A stretch of DNA of 64,000 nt from Chimonanthus salicifolius (taxonomy: Eukaryota > Streptophyta > Magnoliopsida > Laurales > Calycanthaceae), in the NCBI GenBank assembly GCA_013350335.1, contig CM023540.1:24407175-24471174 (forward strand). Direction: 5' to 3'. Position numbers and translations under genes: made by a program. Below the pieces are notes generated by a model. That model was given only the letters and a program-made list of their open reading frames with translations. It was not told the origin of the DNA and made no database searches. Positions 47,616 through 58,746 of the stretch are shown here, piece by piece. Positions within the stretch are counted from its first letter, which is position 1, and every line of letters starts with the position of its first letter.

Positions 47616-49591
47616 ATGGGTAGGAAACCATGCTGTACTAAGGAGGGAGTAAATAGAGGAGCATGGTCAGACCAGGAAGACAAGATCCTGATTACTTACA
47701 TTAAGAATCATGGAGAAGGGAAATGGAGAGGACTGCCTGAGAGAGCAGGTGAACTGCACTTGAATACAAGCACAGATCATTTCTCCTCTTGTTCTTTTAA
47801 TGGCTGATCACCAGAAGAAATTGATGGTTTTGCAGGACTGAGCCGATGTGGTAAGAGTTGCCGGCTCCGGTGGCTGAATTACCTTCGACCCGATATCAAG
47901 AGAGGTAACATTTCACCGGAAGAGGAGGATCTCATCATCAGACTTCATAAGCTTTTAGGAAACAGGTATCGTTTTTCCTCTAGTCTTCAATTTGAGTTGG
48001 ACAAAAACACTTTCACGTATTTGATTTTTCTGAAATAAAAGAGAGGAAAAAAAAACTTTCCTTTCTATCTAGTTGATTGACTCTTCACTCACTTTTCACT
48101 AAAAAAATTGATTAAGTAAATTATGTTCTTAATTCAAACGGGTTGGAACGATGGTCAGGAATCCGTTTTAAGAATTAGGAGTTCTAAGTTTGATTCACAC
48201 TCCACTCTAAAGAGACACTTCCGGTGAAGTTACCCGATGTATGCAAATAGGGAGGCTTATACATACCCTAAAAATTAGTTGAGTACTCTAAGCAAAATAA
48301 ATAAATTATTGTTGTATTAAAAAATTTATCCAATCAAATTTCTCATATTTCAATGGTAATATTGTGTTACAGGGGTCCAAATATAGTAACGATAATTTGG
48401 ACGGTTTAGATCAATGGATGTATATGCCACTTGTGAAGTTTATCATTATAATAGGTACCAAATTTTATTGTAAACAACACATAATGAAATAGCAATATAA
48501 TTACAGAAATCAATCATAGTATTTTGTATTTTATTCGTTTTGTTTTCAGATTTAAAGTGTTGTTTAATCACGACAAGAGACTATAGTACCGTTACATTTA
48601 AATAGTACAAACTTATGTTTTAAAGTGGGAGGTTTTGATTTCAATTCTCACTCTTCCAAAGGGTCAGGTGTGTCTGCATAAGAAGGTTTGCACATATCCC
48701 GATGATTAGTCAAGTTCTCTAAGAGACTTTGACACCTTAGTCTTAAAAAAAAATATGATGTTGTATTAGTTTAGTTATACTAATATAATTTTCTTATTGT
48801 CTGGAAGTTAGACTAATTTCCATAAATACATAAAGCCACTCATAAACCCTCTATATCAAGGTAAGATTGTGAAAAAATAAATCTAATACTTCTAATTTAA
48901 TCCTAAAATTGAAGTCAATTATAGTAGTATGGCATCTATTGCATCTGCTTCTTAAATTAAATGAAAATTAGAAGATATTAATTAAAGAGTATTTAGTGAT
49001 TAAAATATCATATTCTTTTACAGATGGTCTCTGATAGCAGGGCGATTGCCTGGGCGAACAGACAACGAAATAAAGAACTATTGGAACACATGTCTGAGCA
49101 AGAAGATGAAAGAAGCTCAAACTTCTAAACCACCCATCCAAGAACAGAACAGCGAATCTCAAGAGAAGAGGTCTTCTCTAGAGACATCAGTAGAGGAAGA
49201 ACCATCTTCAGAGTTGGAAACCAACCAAGTGATTCGAACCAAAGCCACAAGATGCACCAAAGTCTCTCTTCCACCACAAGAAGATGACCAAATGAATGAG
49301 AAAGACATTGTGCCTGGTCCAGAAGATGATGATTCTATGAATTTTCTGTTGGATTATGATATGGGTCAGATTGTCGGGTCGAATGCACCGGGCTCCGGCC
49401 ACGTTCGAGCATTTGGAGAAGAAACTCGGGAGAAGAATGGTTCCATTAGTGAAGATGATGGTCGCCACATCTTTTCATCATGGTTTGATGATCGATATTC
49501 ATTTGGTGAAGCAGCGTTTGACGAGTGGAGGAAGAGTGATTATATTCAAAATGATATGCCTTTTGAGCTTGAAATGTGGAACCTTCCTTAG
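47616..49591 (+). CDS. MYB-4: TT2-like (subgroup 5) R2R3-MYB
   Basis: Exons are 47616-47748, 47836-47965 and 49024-49591 (introns 87 and 1058 bp), encoding 276 residues. The start is [18 protein letters not shown]2 spans about 12-62 (three spaced Trp) and R3 about 65-113 (RGNIS...NRW...KNYW). The bHLH-interaction signature lies at 76-95, and the subgroup-5 motif [11 protein letters not shown] at 157-167. An acidic C-terminal region ([15 protein letters not shown] and FDEWRKSDY) is a likely activation region. TT2-type proteins bind promoters of late flavonoid genes together with TT8-type bHLH and TTG1-type WD40 proteins in the nucleus. This is the clearest functional TT2-like copy in the array. 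Intron 2 is enlarged by two SINE-A copies (48139-48295 and 48625-48727). The exact target set is inference. Confidence 0.92.
48139..48295 (+). mobile_element. SINE-A in MYB-4 intron 2
   Basis: It begins GGTTGGAACGATGGTCAGGA (A-box-like), then TAAGTTTGATTCACACTCC (B-box-like) and AGTTACCCGATGTATGCAAA. It ends AAAAATTAGTTGAGTACTC. It is in the same orientation as the gene and is one of the few plus-strand copies. Confidence 0.7.
48625..48727 (+). mobile_element. SINE-A fragment in MYB-4 intron 2
   Basis: TTGATTTCAATTCTCACTC (B box) to CGATGATTAGTCAAGTTCTC. The 5' A-box part is missing. Confidence 0.55.
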
Positions 49592-51512
49592 ACAATCAAA
49601 CAAGAATGTACGAACGCTAATGTACTGACTGTTACTTACGTTCCAATATTTAATAGTCGATTTTTAAGGATAAATTCTACTAATGTGTTTTAAGGATAAA
49701 TCCCAACTATGATTGTATTGATTAGAAACTAAAAATATTTGCCCGGCTGACCACGATTGCAGCCACCAAAATCCACGGCATCAAAGATCAGCCATTGAAT
49801 TGAATGATCAAATATCATGCTAAGTCCAATCAAATGGTGTGAAGAATTATAAAAGAAAATAAATTAGAGAAAACAAATTGAGAAAGATGCATTCAAGCAA
49901 CCCACAAAATACACACAAGTATTTATTTGTTTTGCCACTTCAAGTTACATCTATAGACATTCGACAAAAAAAAAATATTTACTATTAAAAAGAACATATA
50001 AAGATGTGAAGAGATCTTACAAATAAGAAAAAAAAAGAACTTACGATCTCATCTCAATCATTTTCTAATACAAACAAATCCAAAGTAAGACTGAGTAATT
50101 GACAACACCCCACGAACTACCGTTGACAAAACCTCCATTTGAACCTTGTGGCCCAAGAAATCTGCATCTTTTCCGCTCCTTTCTCTTCTAGAAAATCATA
50201 CTAAATAATGAGTTGACGTGAGTACATGACTACCAATAAGCATTCTACAATAAAGGAGGAAAAATGAAAAGTCTAAACTGGCATAATTAAGTCACAAGAA
50301 TCTCCTATTTTAGTTAATTTTAGCTTGATTTTAGCAACATGTTATCTCATTGAAAAAATAATCTCACCAAAATTAATTATAGGTGTCAATAATCTCATTT
50401 TAAATTTTTAAATTTTTTAAGGAAAGGCTCTCAAAAAGCTTATGAACTTCTCTCCAACATCTTATAATTCTTTCAATAAAAAAGAGATAATAGTCGAGAG
50501 TAGATAGATAGAGAGAAAGATAATCAAAATGGCATATCATACAACTATTTTGGAACAGTCTCAAAATGCATAAGAGAGTAGTAACAAATTAACAATAGAT
50601 TCAAATGTTTTCAAATCATTCAAAATTTTAATTGTTTATTATTTTAAATGCAAATATATATTTGTGTACATGTGTCTTTTCAATTTTTGTTGAAAATGTT
50701 AGACCCACTATGAAATAGATCAATGAAAAATAATTGATTAAAATTTTATCAAATTTATTACACCAAAATCAAATAAAAATATCTAATCTTAATATCTTTA
50801 AAGTTCTTTACACCACTCACATAAATTTATCCCATAGTATATCTAATTATTTCACAAAATCTAATAGATAAATCTATCCAAAATAATTTATTGTTTATTA
50901 CTTTTTATTTTTGATGTAGTGAGCATCTGTCCAACATCCAGATTCCAGACCATGCAATAAATACATAACCTAACCCACTTAGACAGATGAAATGGGCCAC
51001 ATTGGACCAATCATTTAACACTATCATTTCCTGTCCCATCATCAAACCTTTAGAATCCTCCCTTTGTTTTATATTAATCTTTCACAACAAATAAAATAAT
51101 GAGTGAACCATATTATTGACTTTTAACTCAGACCCATCATCTACATAACGTGGTTCACTTTTTTATATTGCTTGGATGTTGTGAATCTCTGCCATTTTTA
51201 ATCTACCACATGGGGTTCGACCCAGTGAAAGGGGGCTTGAGACATTTCTTACTAAACAATCTTTTAATTTTCTACGTGTATTTATGAATTTGTGCCATGC
51301 TACCATTAGTTGCAATTAAGTATACAGACTTTACACATGTGAGACAGCAACTGAACACCTAACATTTTAAATTCAAAAGTCAAAAGAAGTTACCCAGTGT
51401 AAGTAAGTGATCATCAATTTAAAAAGGAAAATATGTTGAAAAATAGTCAGATCTCTACCACATGTTTGCTAGAGTTTTTTCAGTGAGTTGGGCAACATCA
51501 AATAATTCAAAC
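49592..51512. other. Intergenic DNA downstream of MYB-4
   Basis: The first few hundred bases probably hold the MYB-4 3' UTR. The rest is AT-rich without recognised elements. Confidence 0.35.
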
Positions 51513-51829
51513 TAGGGCCGCAACTTGGGTCGGGTCGAGGACTTGAGTTAATATTTATGGAACCCAACTTTACCCGACCCTAATTATCAACCCGAAATTC
51601 TCGACCCGACTCGAATTCTAATACAAATCAATCTGAATTCTGACCGAACCTGCATTTTGAACCCACTTTAGTCTAATTTTAGCCGGGTCAGATCGAATTA
51701 GGTTAACTTGTAAAATCCTCAACCCGACTCAAATTCCATGCAGATTTTTGTCTTCTCAACCCGACCCGCATGATTTCTTGGGTCGGGTCTTACAGGTCGA
51801 ATCAAAATCTGACCCAAGTTGCAGCCCTA
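51513..51829. mobile_element. hAT MITE, GGGTCGGG family, perfect target duplication
   Basis: The 317-bp element has ends TAGGGCCGCAACTTGGGTC and GACCCAAGTTGCAGCCCTA, nearly perfect inverses. It is flanked by ATTCAAAC on both sides (51505-51512 and 51830-51837). Confidence 0.92.
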
Positions 51830-51837
51830 ATTCAAAC

Positions 51838-53278
51838 TCTCAAAATTTAATCATAAAATCTATTTTTTTCTACTTTTTAGTAAACTTTTGCACAAAATGA
51901 TTGTATCTTTAATAATAATAATATGATAAGGTTGAACTACATCCTTCCAAACTCATTAAATCAACATCTTAAAATATATTTTCTTATTTTTTTGTCTTTA
52001 TCTACATGAAACTTTTATTTTTAATACTAAGAAAATAAGGCATGTTAAATCTTTCATATAATACCAAATCAAATATTAAAATTTGCCAACATAAAAGCAA
52101 ATTATAACCTTTTAAATGAATAAATAGGTAAGATTTATTTGACGACTACTTTAAAAGATTTTTATAAATAAGGTAAAAGATTAATATAAATATATTTGAT
52201 ATACTGTTTTAAAATTAGATTTCATCAACTACCCAGCATGGCTTACTTGGGATCATTGCCTATTTATTCTGAGCTAGACTAGTTGGAACTCACAATAAAC
52301 CAAATTGGTCAAGGATGTCAAAGAGTCTAAAATCAACGGCCTTATTTGCAATTTTAATCCACCAGGATATCTAATTTTTTTCTTGAAGTATGAATATTCC
52401 ACCAGCCCATTAAAATTGACTTGAATTGAACAAGGGCCCAATGAATTGCAGCTGTATTTAATTTAACACTAATCTGACACTTTAAAATTTATTTATTTAA
52501 TATGATGAATTTTTATCACCAAATAAAGTTAAAATTTTGAGAAATTTAAAAACCATTATTTCACTTATTCAATCAAAATAAAATTTTGTAGTAGACGTCA
52601 TATACAAACTAAGGTCTTTTCAACCCACCTATTCATATAGGGTCGAATTGTAGCCATCGAATTATTTGCACCAAACTTTGACCGTATAGGTAATAGACCA
52701 AAGATAATATACTTAAGGAGAGATAGACCAATGAAAACGTAGAAGAAAATAATAATAAAAAGACACTCTAGACAATAGAGGAACTGACTTTGTGGTTTAT
52801 AATGAGTGAAATAAAGAAGTAGAAGTCAAAAAATTAATTCTATGTAGATGAAATTTTGACAAAATAATAGATGACAAATTGTCAAGAATATTAACCTCAA
52901 AAGTCCAAATTAAGGTCACTAAATCATTGGTTTTATAAAGTTTCATTTCACATGTAACTTAGATCAATGGCCCCCGAAGACCAATTTGAGTTGAACTATT
53001 TAAGATCTATTTTAGACCAAAATTTTGTGATCTTTTAAAAGGTAATATCAGTCGAAACACTAAAATATTCCCAAAATAGACCAAAATCTAAGCCTATTTC
53101 ACTTCGAAATATTGACCCCGATTTGAGAAGCTCCCAAGAAAACTTTAAAAAGAAAGTGCTATTTGCATATTCCCTCTTAAATTTTTAAAAAAAAAAAGGC
53201 AAAAAGAAAAATCAAACTTTTTTCCACGGGTCAACTTTACCAAACTATCAATGCAAACCTTTTTATTAATAGGGTATC
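51838..53278. other. Intergenic DNA with a dispersed repeat
   Basis: The segment 52500-52640 (GATGAATTTTTATCACC, AAAATTTTGAGAAATTTAAA, ACAAACTAAGGTCTTTTCAA) is related to 63870-64000, so it is a dispersed repeat of unknown class. No gene is recognised. Confidence 0.4.
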
Positions 53279-53440
53279 TAAGTCTCTTAGAAGATCTGAC
53301 CAATCTTAGAGCATGTGTAAGTCTCTCTACCTACATATCACATAACTCTACAGAGAGTGATTCTTTGAGATAGAGTGAGAATCGAACTCAGGATTCTCGC
53401 TTCTTGAAATGGATTTTTTTCATCACTACAATCCCTTTGA
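53279..53440 (-). mobile_element. SINE-A copy
   Basis: GTCTCTCTACCTACATATCA, ACTCTACAGAGAGTGATTC and GAATCGAACTCAGGATTC (B box on the minus strand) follow the family order. The A-box side is interrupted by a T-run. Confidence 0.65.
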
Positions 53441-54324
53441 GTTAATGCAAACTATTTTTGACAAAAAGTCATCCTTTTTTTTTTTCTTAAATTTAATAGT
53501 TTAATACATTCATTTCTTTAAAGTTATTCATACGTAACTAATCCAATATGATATTATGATGAGACTGGAGAAACACTGGCGAGCATGACGATTAAAGAAC
53601 TAGTGTCACTAAGTTAGAATTGGGAAGTCTCCAAACAACTTTGGAAATCTAGAATTTAGCAAGTGGATTTAACTATTTTGATGGAACAGTAAAGCACAAA
53701 GGGTGAAATTCATTGGTGAATTTTATGACTGAAGTGAGGAATGGCCTGTGTTTGTAGCCTATCAATGCTCTTACTATATTCTATTCTATCATTCTTTTCT
53801 CCCTCATTAAGAGAGAGAGATATGCTTACACCACATGACGTACGTTTTCTTCTTGTCTCCTCTTAGAAACTTGGATTTGACTGATTGGCCACACTTGTGA
53901 TTAAGTTATATTAATCCTCTTACTAAGTTTTATAATATAATATTATATATTTATATTACTTTGGCTTGTGTCCAATAGATTTTCATGCATATGAAGCCCA
54001 TGAGAAAACTTTTGTTCTTGTGGGGCTTTTGTGTGTGTCTCTCTACAACAATTACTAAAAGTCGAACCCAAGTAGTCAAGTAGTTCATGACAAGGAAACT
54101 GCATGTGTTTTTGTTCTTCTTTGCTGATTCATTTATAGTTTGATGATCTGATATTAGACTTGATTTAACAAAAGGTGTAAGTGTGAAGGTTAGAATACAA
54201 GCCACAGTTGTAGAATAATTACTAGAGTATGGTGAGTATTTTTAATTATATATGACAATCATGCATCTCTCTTTCTTGTCAAGACAATTTTAAAGAGATT
54301 AAGAGACATTTTTAATAAAAAGAC
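53441..54324. other. Intergenic DNA
   Basis: No gene or aligned repeat is recognised apart from a short (GA)n run at about 53811-53820. Confidence 0.35.
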
Positions 54325-54628
54325 TAGGGCTGAAATCGGGTTGGTCGCCTTTTTTAAAATCCAATCCAACCCGAGTCAATATTTATGGAATCCAACACGA
54401 CATGATCTGAACTATTGACTCGAAATTCTCTACTCAAGCTGCATTCTGAACCCATTTTAGCCTAATTTTAGTTGCATTTGGTTGGGTCAGATTAACTTAA
54501 AAATTCCTCAACCCGACCCAATCCAAATTCCATGTGGATTTTTATCTTCTCGACTCGACCTGACAAGCATAATTTATCGGGCCGGGTCATGCGGGTTGGG
54601 TCAAAGCCCAACCCGAGTTCCACCCCTA
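54325..54628. mobile_element. hAT MITE, GGGTCGGG family
   Basis: The 304-bp element runs TAGGGCTGAAATCGGGTTGG to CAACCCGAGTTCCACCCCTA, with flanks AAAAAGAC (54317-54324) and GAAAAGAC (54629-54636), 7 of 8 matching. Confidence 0.85.
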
Positions 54629-54636
54629 GAAAAGAC

Positions 54637-56298
54637 ACTATATTTATCATGTGATAGACCTCACATGATTGAGTGGAATGGATAAAGGACTCTTTAGCTG
54701 ATATAATTCAAAGAAAGCTCTTTAATTTAATCAACATCACTTTATAAGTGGGCTATGAAAAATCAATAACTTTATACTGGTCAAATTTCCAAATTCTAAA
54801 ATTATAAAGGCAGAATGATTTCTTATGCGTATTCAAATTTTGTTCCGGCAATATCCTTTATCATTCTTTATATATTTCATCAGAAATATATTTATCCACC
54901 TCCATATTTAAAAAAAAAAATTCTAAATAGAGAGATTACTCTTTTAATATACATCATATAATAAAAATTTCACAATAATTCTATAATATTTTTCCCCATC
55001 AAGCAACGGTTGAGATTTTAGAAAAAAAAAATATTATTAGTAATAAAATTGGGAGCAGGTTTGTCTGTCAAGCAGGAGCACGGTAATGGAACATGCATCA
55101 CTTGTACAATTGCGAGCATGTTCAGTAATGACAGACAGGCATATACGTAGAGAAAATGACAAAAGTCTCGGCTTTTTCTCGTCAGCACAAGGCTTTGCTA
55201 TGATAAAATAAAGAAAGTTGAAATTGTTATTTTCTTATTTAAATTTAAATTATTACTTTTTATGATATTCGATGTGATGTATAGTTGCTGTTGGATTGTT
55301 TATTTATTAGATTATTTCTAATCTTTAAAAATAAAATATTTAAGATTATTTAATAAATTTTATGTTTGACAATTTCATAACTCTTTGAATAATATATATA
55401 CATATAGAGAGAGTATGTATGAGTGTCTCTGTCACACTCGTGTCCTCCAAAATATAGAAAGTCATATTAGAATGGCACTGTTATATTATCAAAATAGATA
55501 AAAAATAATAATTTTGGAGATTTATCACTATCACTGAAGAACAACCTATCATGTATATCTATGCTTAATACTAGACGTAGCAAAATCTGACCTAAATAGA
55601 ACTGTTTTGATGGATTACCCGACCTAATCGACCCGTTTAATAGATGACCTAATCTGACCCAAATCTGTTTATAAATGGGCAGATCTTACCTAAAATGAAA
55701 AAATAAATGGATAGACTCCACTAACTCAATTACTTCCAAGCCTATATACAACACATCCAACCATATCAAGTCTACACTTATTTAAGGGGCATTTTTTATA
55801 CGTGTCTCTCTAAGAAAAAATTCCTTAATAAAAAAATGAGTAAACCTGACCTAAATCAAATCCAAAATAGACTCGACCCAATTTAACCATTACATTCACT
55901 TAAAATAATAATAAATAGTTGATCACCAAAAGTACCATCTTATCCTTCCTATCTGATATTCAAAAGAAAGGATCACATCTGAAGGGTTTCTTCATCTTCT
56001 TCACAAAAAAAAATAAAAAATACTTTGAGATCACACATGTAGGGATCATGACCATGGATGATTCCTCTTCATTACCATTGTTTAATCATGTTTAGTTGAC
56101 TTAATTAAAAGCTTGTGAGAAAAGTTGTTAGTTTCCTATCAAAGAAGGGCAGATACAACTTAGATACGTAATCTTTTATATATATATTTTTATACTCCCT
56201 CTCCGTACTGTTTGAATAAGCCAATAATCAGCATCACCTTCTCCGTGAACCAAGGCACAAGAGCTGTCCTAATCCAGTCTGAGATCCCGAGTGGTAAT
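54637..56298. other. AT-rich intergenic DNA
   Basis: No gene is seen. A GACCTAAT.GACC(C/T)-rich block at 55570-55690 may be a decayed hAT MITE. Confidence 0.35.
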
Positions 56299-56610
56299 TA
56301 CTACAGACAAACCCTTGATAGTTTTGTCATTCTAAATTAGTATTAATTAGCTTACTAGATGAAAAGGAAAGTCTTTAAAATATCTTATATTTACTAAAAA
56401 CTTACTACAGAACAACCCTTGATAGTTTTGTCAATTTAAATTAGTATTAGTTACCTTACTAGATGAAAGGAAAGTCTTTAAAATATATTATATTTACTAA
56501 AAATCTCAGTACAGACAACCCTTGATAGTTTTGTCATTTTAAATTAGTATTAATTACCTTACTAGATGAAGGGAAAGTCTTTAAAATATATTATATTTAC
56601 TAAAAATCAG
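56299..56610. repeat. Three-copy tandem repeat, about 104-bp unit
   Basis: CCCTTGATAGTTTTGTCA begins units at 56312, 56416 and 56519. Each contains AATTAGTATTA(A/G)TTA(G/C)CTTA, AAAGTCTTTAAAATAT and TATATTTACTAAAAA. Units 2 and 3 are more alike than unit 1. Confidence 0.92.
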
Positions 56611-56709
56611 CTCTATTAGAAACAAGGAGGCTCAATTTTGACCATTCATTCTCAGGATTGACATGGGAAGACAAGAAATTTGATGTAGAGCTAGATTTTT
56701 TGTGCATAG

Positions 56710-57000
56710 TGTTAGACCAGGATATCGAGCCCAAAAGACTAGTCTCTTAGGTAAAGTGACTCAAGTTTTTATAAATCTCTAAATTTCCCTTTACACTTTT
56801 AATACAATCTCCCTTCGGACGAGGCCAGTTATCGATCTTGTGAGTCCACATGAAGTAACGACTCTGCTCTAATACCACTTGTTAAGAGCTTGGTATCAAA
56901 CTCAAAAGACTAGCCTGTTAAATGGAGTGACCCAAGTTCTTTACAAATCCCTAGATATCCTTCTACACTTCTAATGTGGGACTCGTTCGCAGTCCCAACA
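56710..57000 (-). mobile_element. TRIM retrotransposon upstream of MYB-5
   Basis: The right LTR is 56880-57000 (TGTTAAGAGCTTGG to AGTCCCAACA, 121 bp). The left LTR, truncated, is at about 56710-56800. The primer-binding-site complement GCTCTAATACCA is at 56866-56877, directly inside the right LTR. It ends 336 bp before the MYB-5 start codon, so it sits in the likely promoter. Confidence 0.78.
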
Positions 57001-57229
57001 CATGAACCATCTATATTTATGTGACTCATTATGCTTATTTCTAAAATGCTACACAAAAACCCATGTTGCAAATGCCATAGATGTCTGACTCTTCTCAGTC
57101 GTTCTTTTAGTTTTTAATGTCTTGGGATCTCTAACATGGCCAATGGGCTTGCAGAATAACGAGAATGCGTGCCCCTACTGCCATGTATTTAGGGTAAGGA
57201 TTAAAGAAAAATATATGCCCAAATACAGC

Positions 57230-57237
57230 TATTTAAG
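57230..57237 (+). promoter_or_regulatory. Putative TATA box of MYB-5
   Basis: TATTTAAG within CAGCTATTTAAGT, about 100 bp upstream of the ATG. The same 13-bp word precedes MYB-2. Confidence 0.5.
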
Positions 57238-57335
57238 TAGAACTTTCTAAGTTCATAGACAAACAAGTGGATCGGTTGGTGCACCACTTTGAAGCAGTGT
57301 GCACTTTGAAGCAGGAAGCCATTGTTGGCATCAAG

Positions 57336-58746
57336 ATGGGTAGAAGCCCTTGCTGCTCAAAGAAGAAGGAGGAGCTCAATAGAGGAGCTTGGTCTGCTTT
57401 AGAAGATCAAATTTTGAGTGACTACATTAAACTTCATGGAGAAGGGAAGTGGAGAAGCCTTGCCAATAGAGCAGGTGAAACAAATAGACAAAACCCTCTC
57501 TTCCTTCTTCTGATATATGCTAAGAAGAAACCCTTCTCTTCCATTTTTGCCCGTTGCATTCTTCTAATTTCCTCTGTCTCTGTCTCCAGGTCTTAATAGA
57601 TGTGGGAAGAGTTGTAGGCTTCGTTGGGTCAATTATCTAAGACCAAATATTAAGAGGGGTGACATCTCACAAGATGAAGAGGATCTCATCATCAGACTTC
57701 ATAAACTCCTAGGAAATAAGTGAGATTTTCTTTCAAAATATCTTTCCTCAGAATACTTGACATTTGAATTGTATGATAAGCTACCATCATCTTGTAATGT
57801 TTGTTAAAAATAATTTTATGTCTTCCTTAATCAAAGAGAGATTCTGAGATTTTATTTATAGAGAAAGGAGATTACAAATAAGGAAAGTAAATCATATAAA
57901 AGAGGAAATCCCTAAATACGAGAATAGAATATTATGCAAAATTTAAATATACCTAAATTTATTCTAAATATATCTTCACACAAACATTGCATATAACATA
58001 TTCTTTTGTTAACCAAGCAATCTTATTAAGATGGAAATTTGTAATACTAGAAGAGATTTGAGCCAATTTGGGTGTCTGCAGATGGTCTCTAATTGCAGGG
58101 CGCCTGCCCGGCCGAACAGACAACGAAATTAAGAACTATTGGAATACTACTCTGGGAAGAAGATCGAGGGTACATTTTCAGCTGGAACTCCATGGCAACT
58201 TGCAGAAGCATATAACACAACAATCGGCCCAAGTGGTTCGACCCCAGGCAGTCGAGGTGCACCAAGGTTCTGGCACCCCCCTTAAAGGTAGAAAATTCTA
58301 CCAAAAATGGAGCTGGTGGTCCAATTGCTGGTGAAGTTTCTGCCACCACCAAAGTAAAAAGTCTTACCCAGAATGCGGCCGACGAACCACCTATTGCTGG
58401 TGGTTGTGTCATCCAAAATTCCAAGCAGTTGGAAACGATTGAACTCTCGACACTAACCACTGAAGATGACGATTTACTGAATTCCTTGATGGATTTTGAT
58501 GTGGATGAGCTATGCCTCTCGAGTATTCTCGACTCCGAGTACTTGTATCATGGCAATGATGCAACTCAATACGATGGCAATCCAACGTTGGATAGCAGTA
58601 ATGAAATGCCGAAGTATTTGACTAAGAGTGATTGCATGAAAAACAACCTTTGTATGGATGTCCAGTCCTCTGTTTCTTTTTTCTATTCGGAAGATGGAAT
58701 GTGTAGGAGATTATCTGCAATTGGGGTACCAATAACAGTAAGCTGA
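57336..58746 (+). CDS. MYB-5: TT2-like R2R3-MYB, frameshifted after R3
   Basis: Exons are 57336-57474, 57590-57719 and 58082-58746 (introns 115 and 362 bp). R2 and R3 are complete ([19 protein letters not shown] at the start; bHLH-interaction signature at 78-97; an AA|GT donor gives Lys in GNKWSLIAGR). In exon 3 the subgroup-5 motif starts VVRPQA (residues 141-146). It is then broken by one extra base at about 58251, after which RCTK continues in the next frame. The actual frame stops at 58332-58334, giving 173 residues. The other frame stays open to the TGA at 58744-58746 and encodes [13 protein letters not shown] and [18 protein letters not shown], alike to MYB-1 and MYB-2. It is therefore a recent pseudogene, a sequence error, or a truncated R2R3 protein able to bind DNA and bHLH without an activation region. 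Confidence 0.8.

Noticed and set aside
57267..57335. N-terminal extension of MYB-5
   Set aside because: The upstream codon that would start it is GTG, with no in-frame ATG before the MGR start, and the paralogs all begin at MGR.
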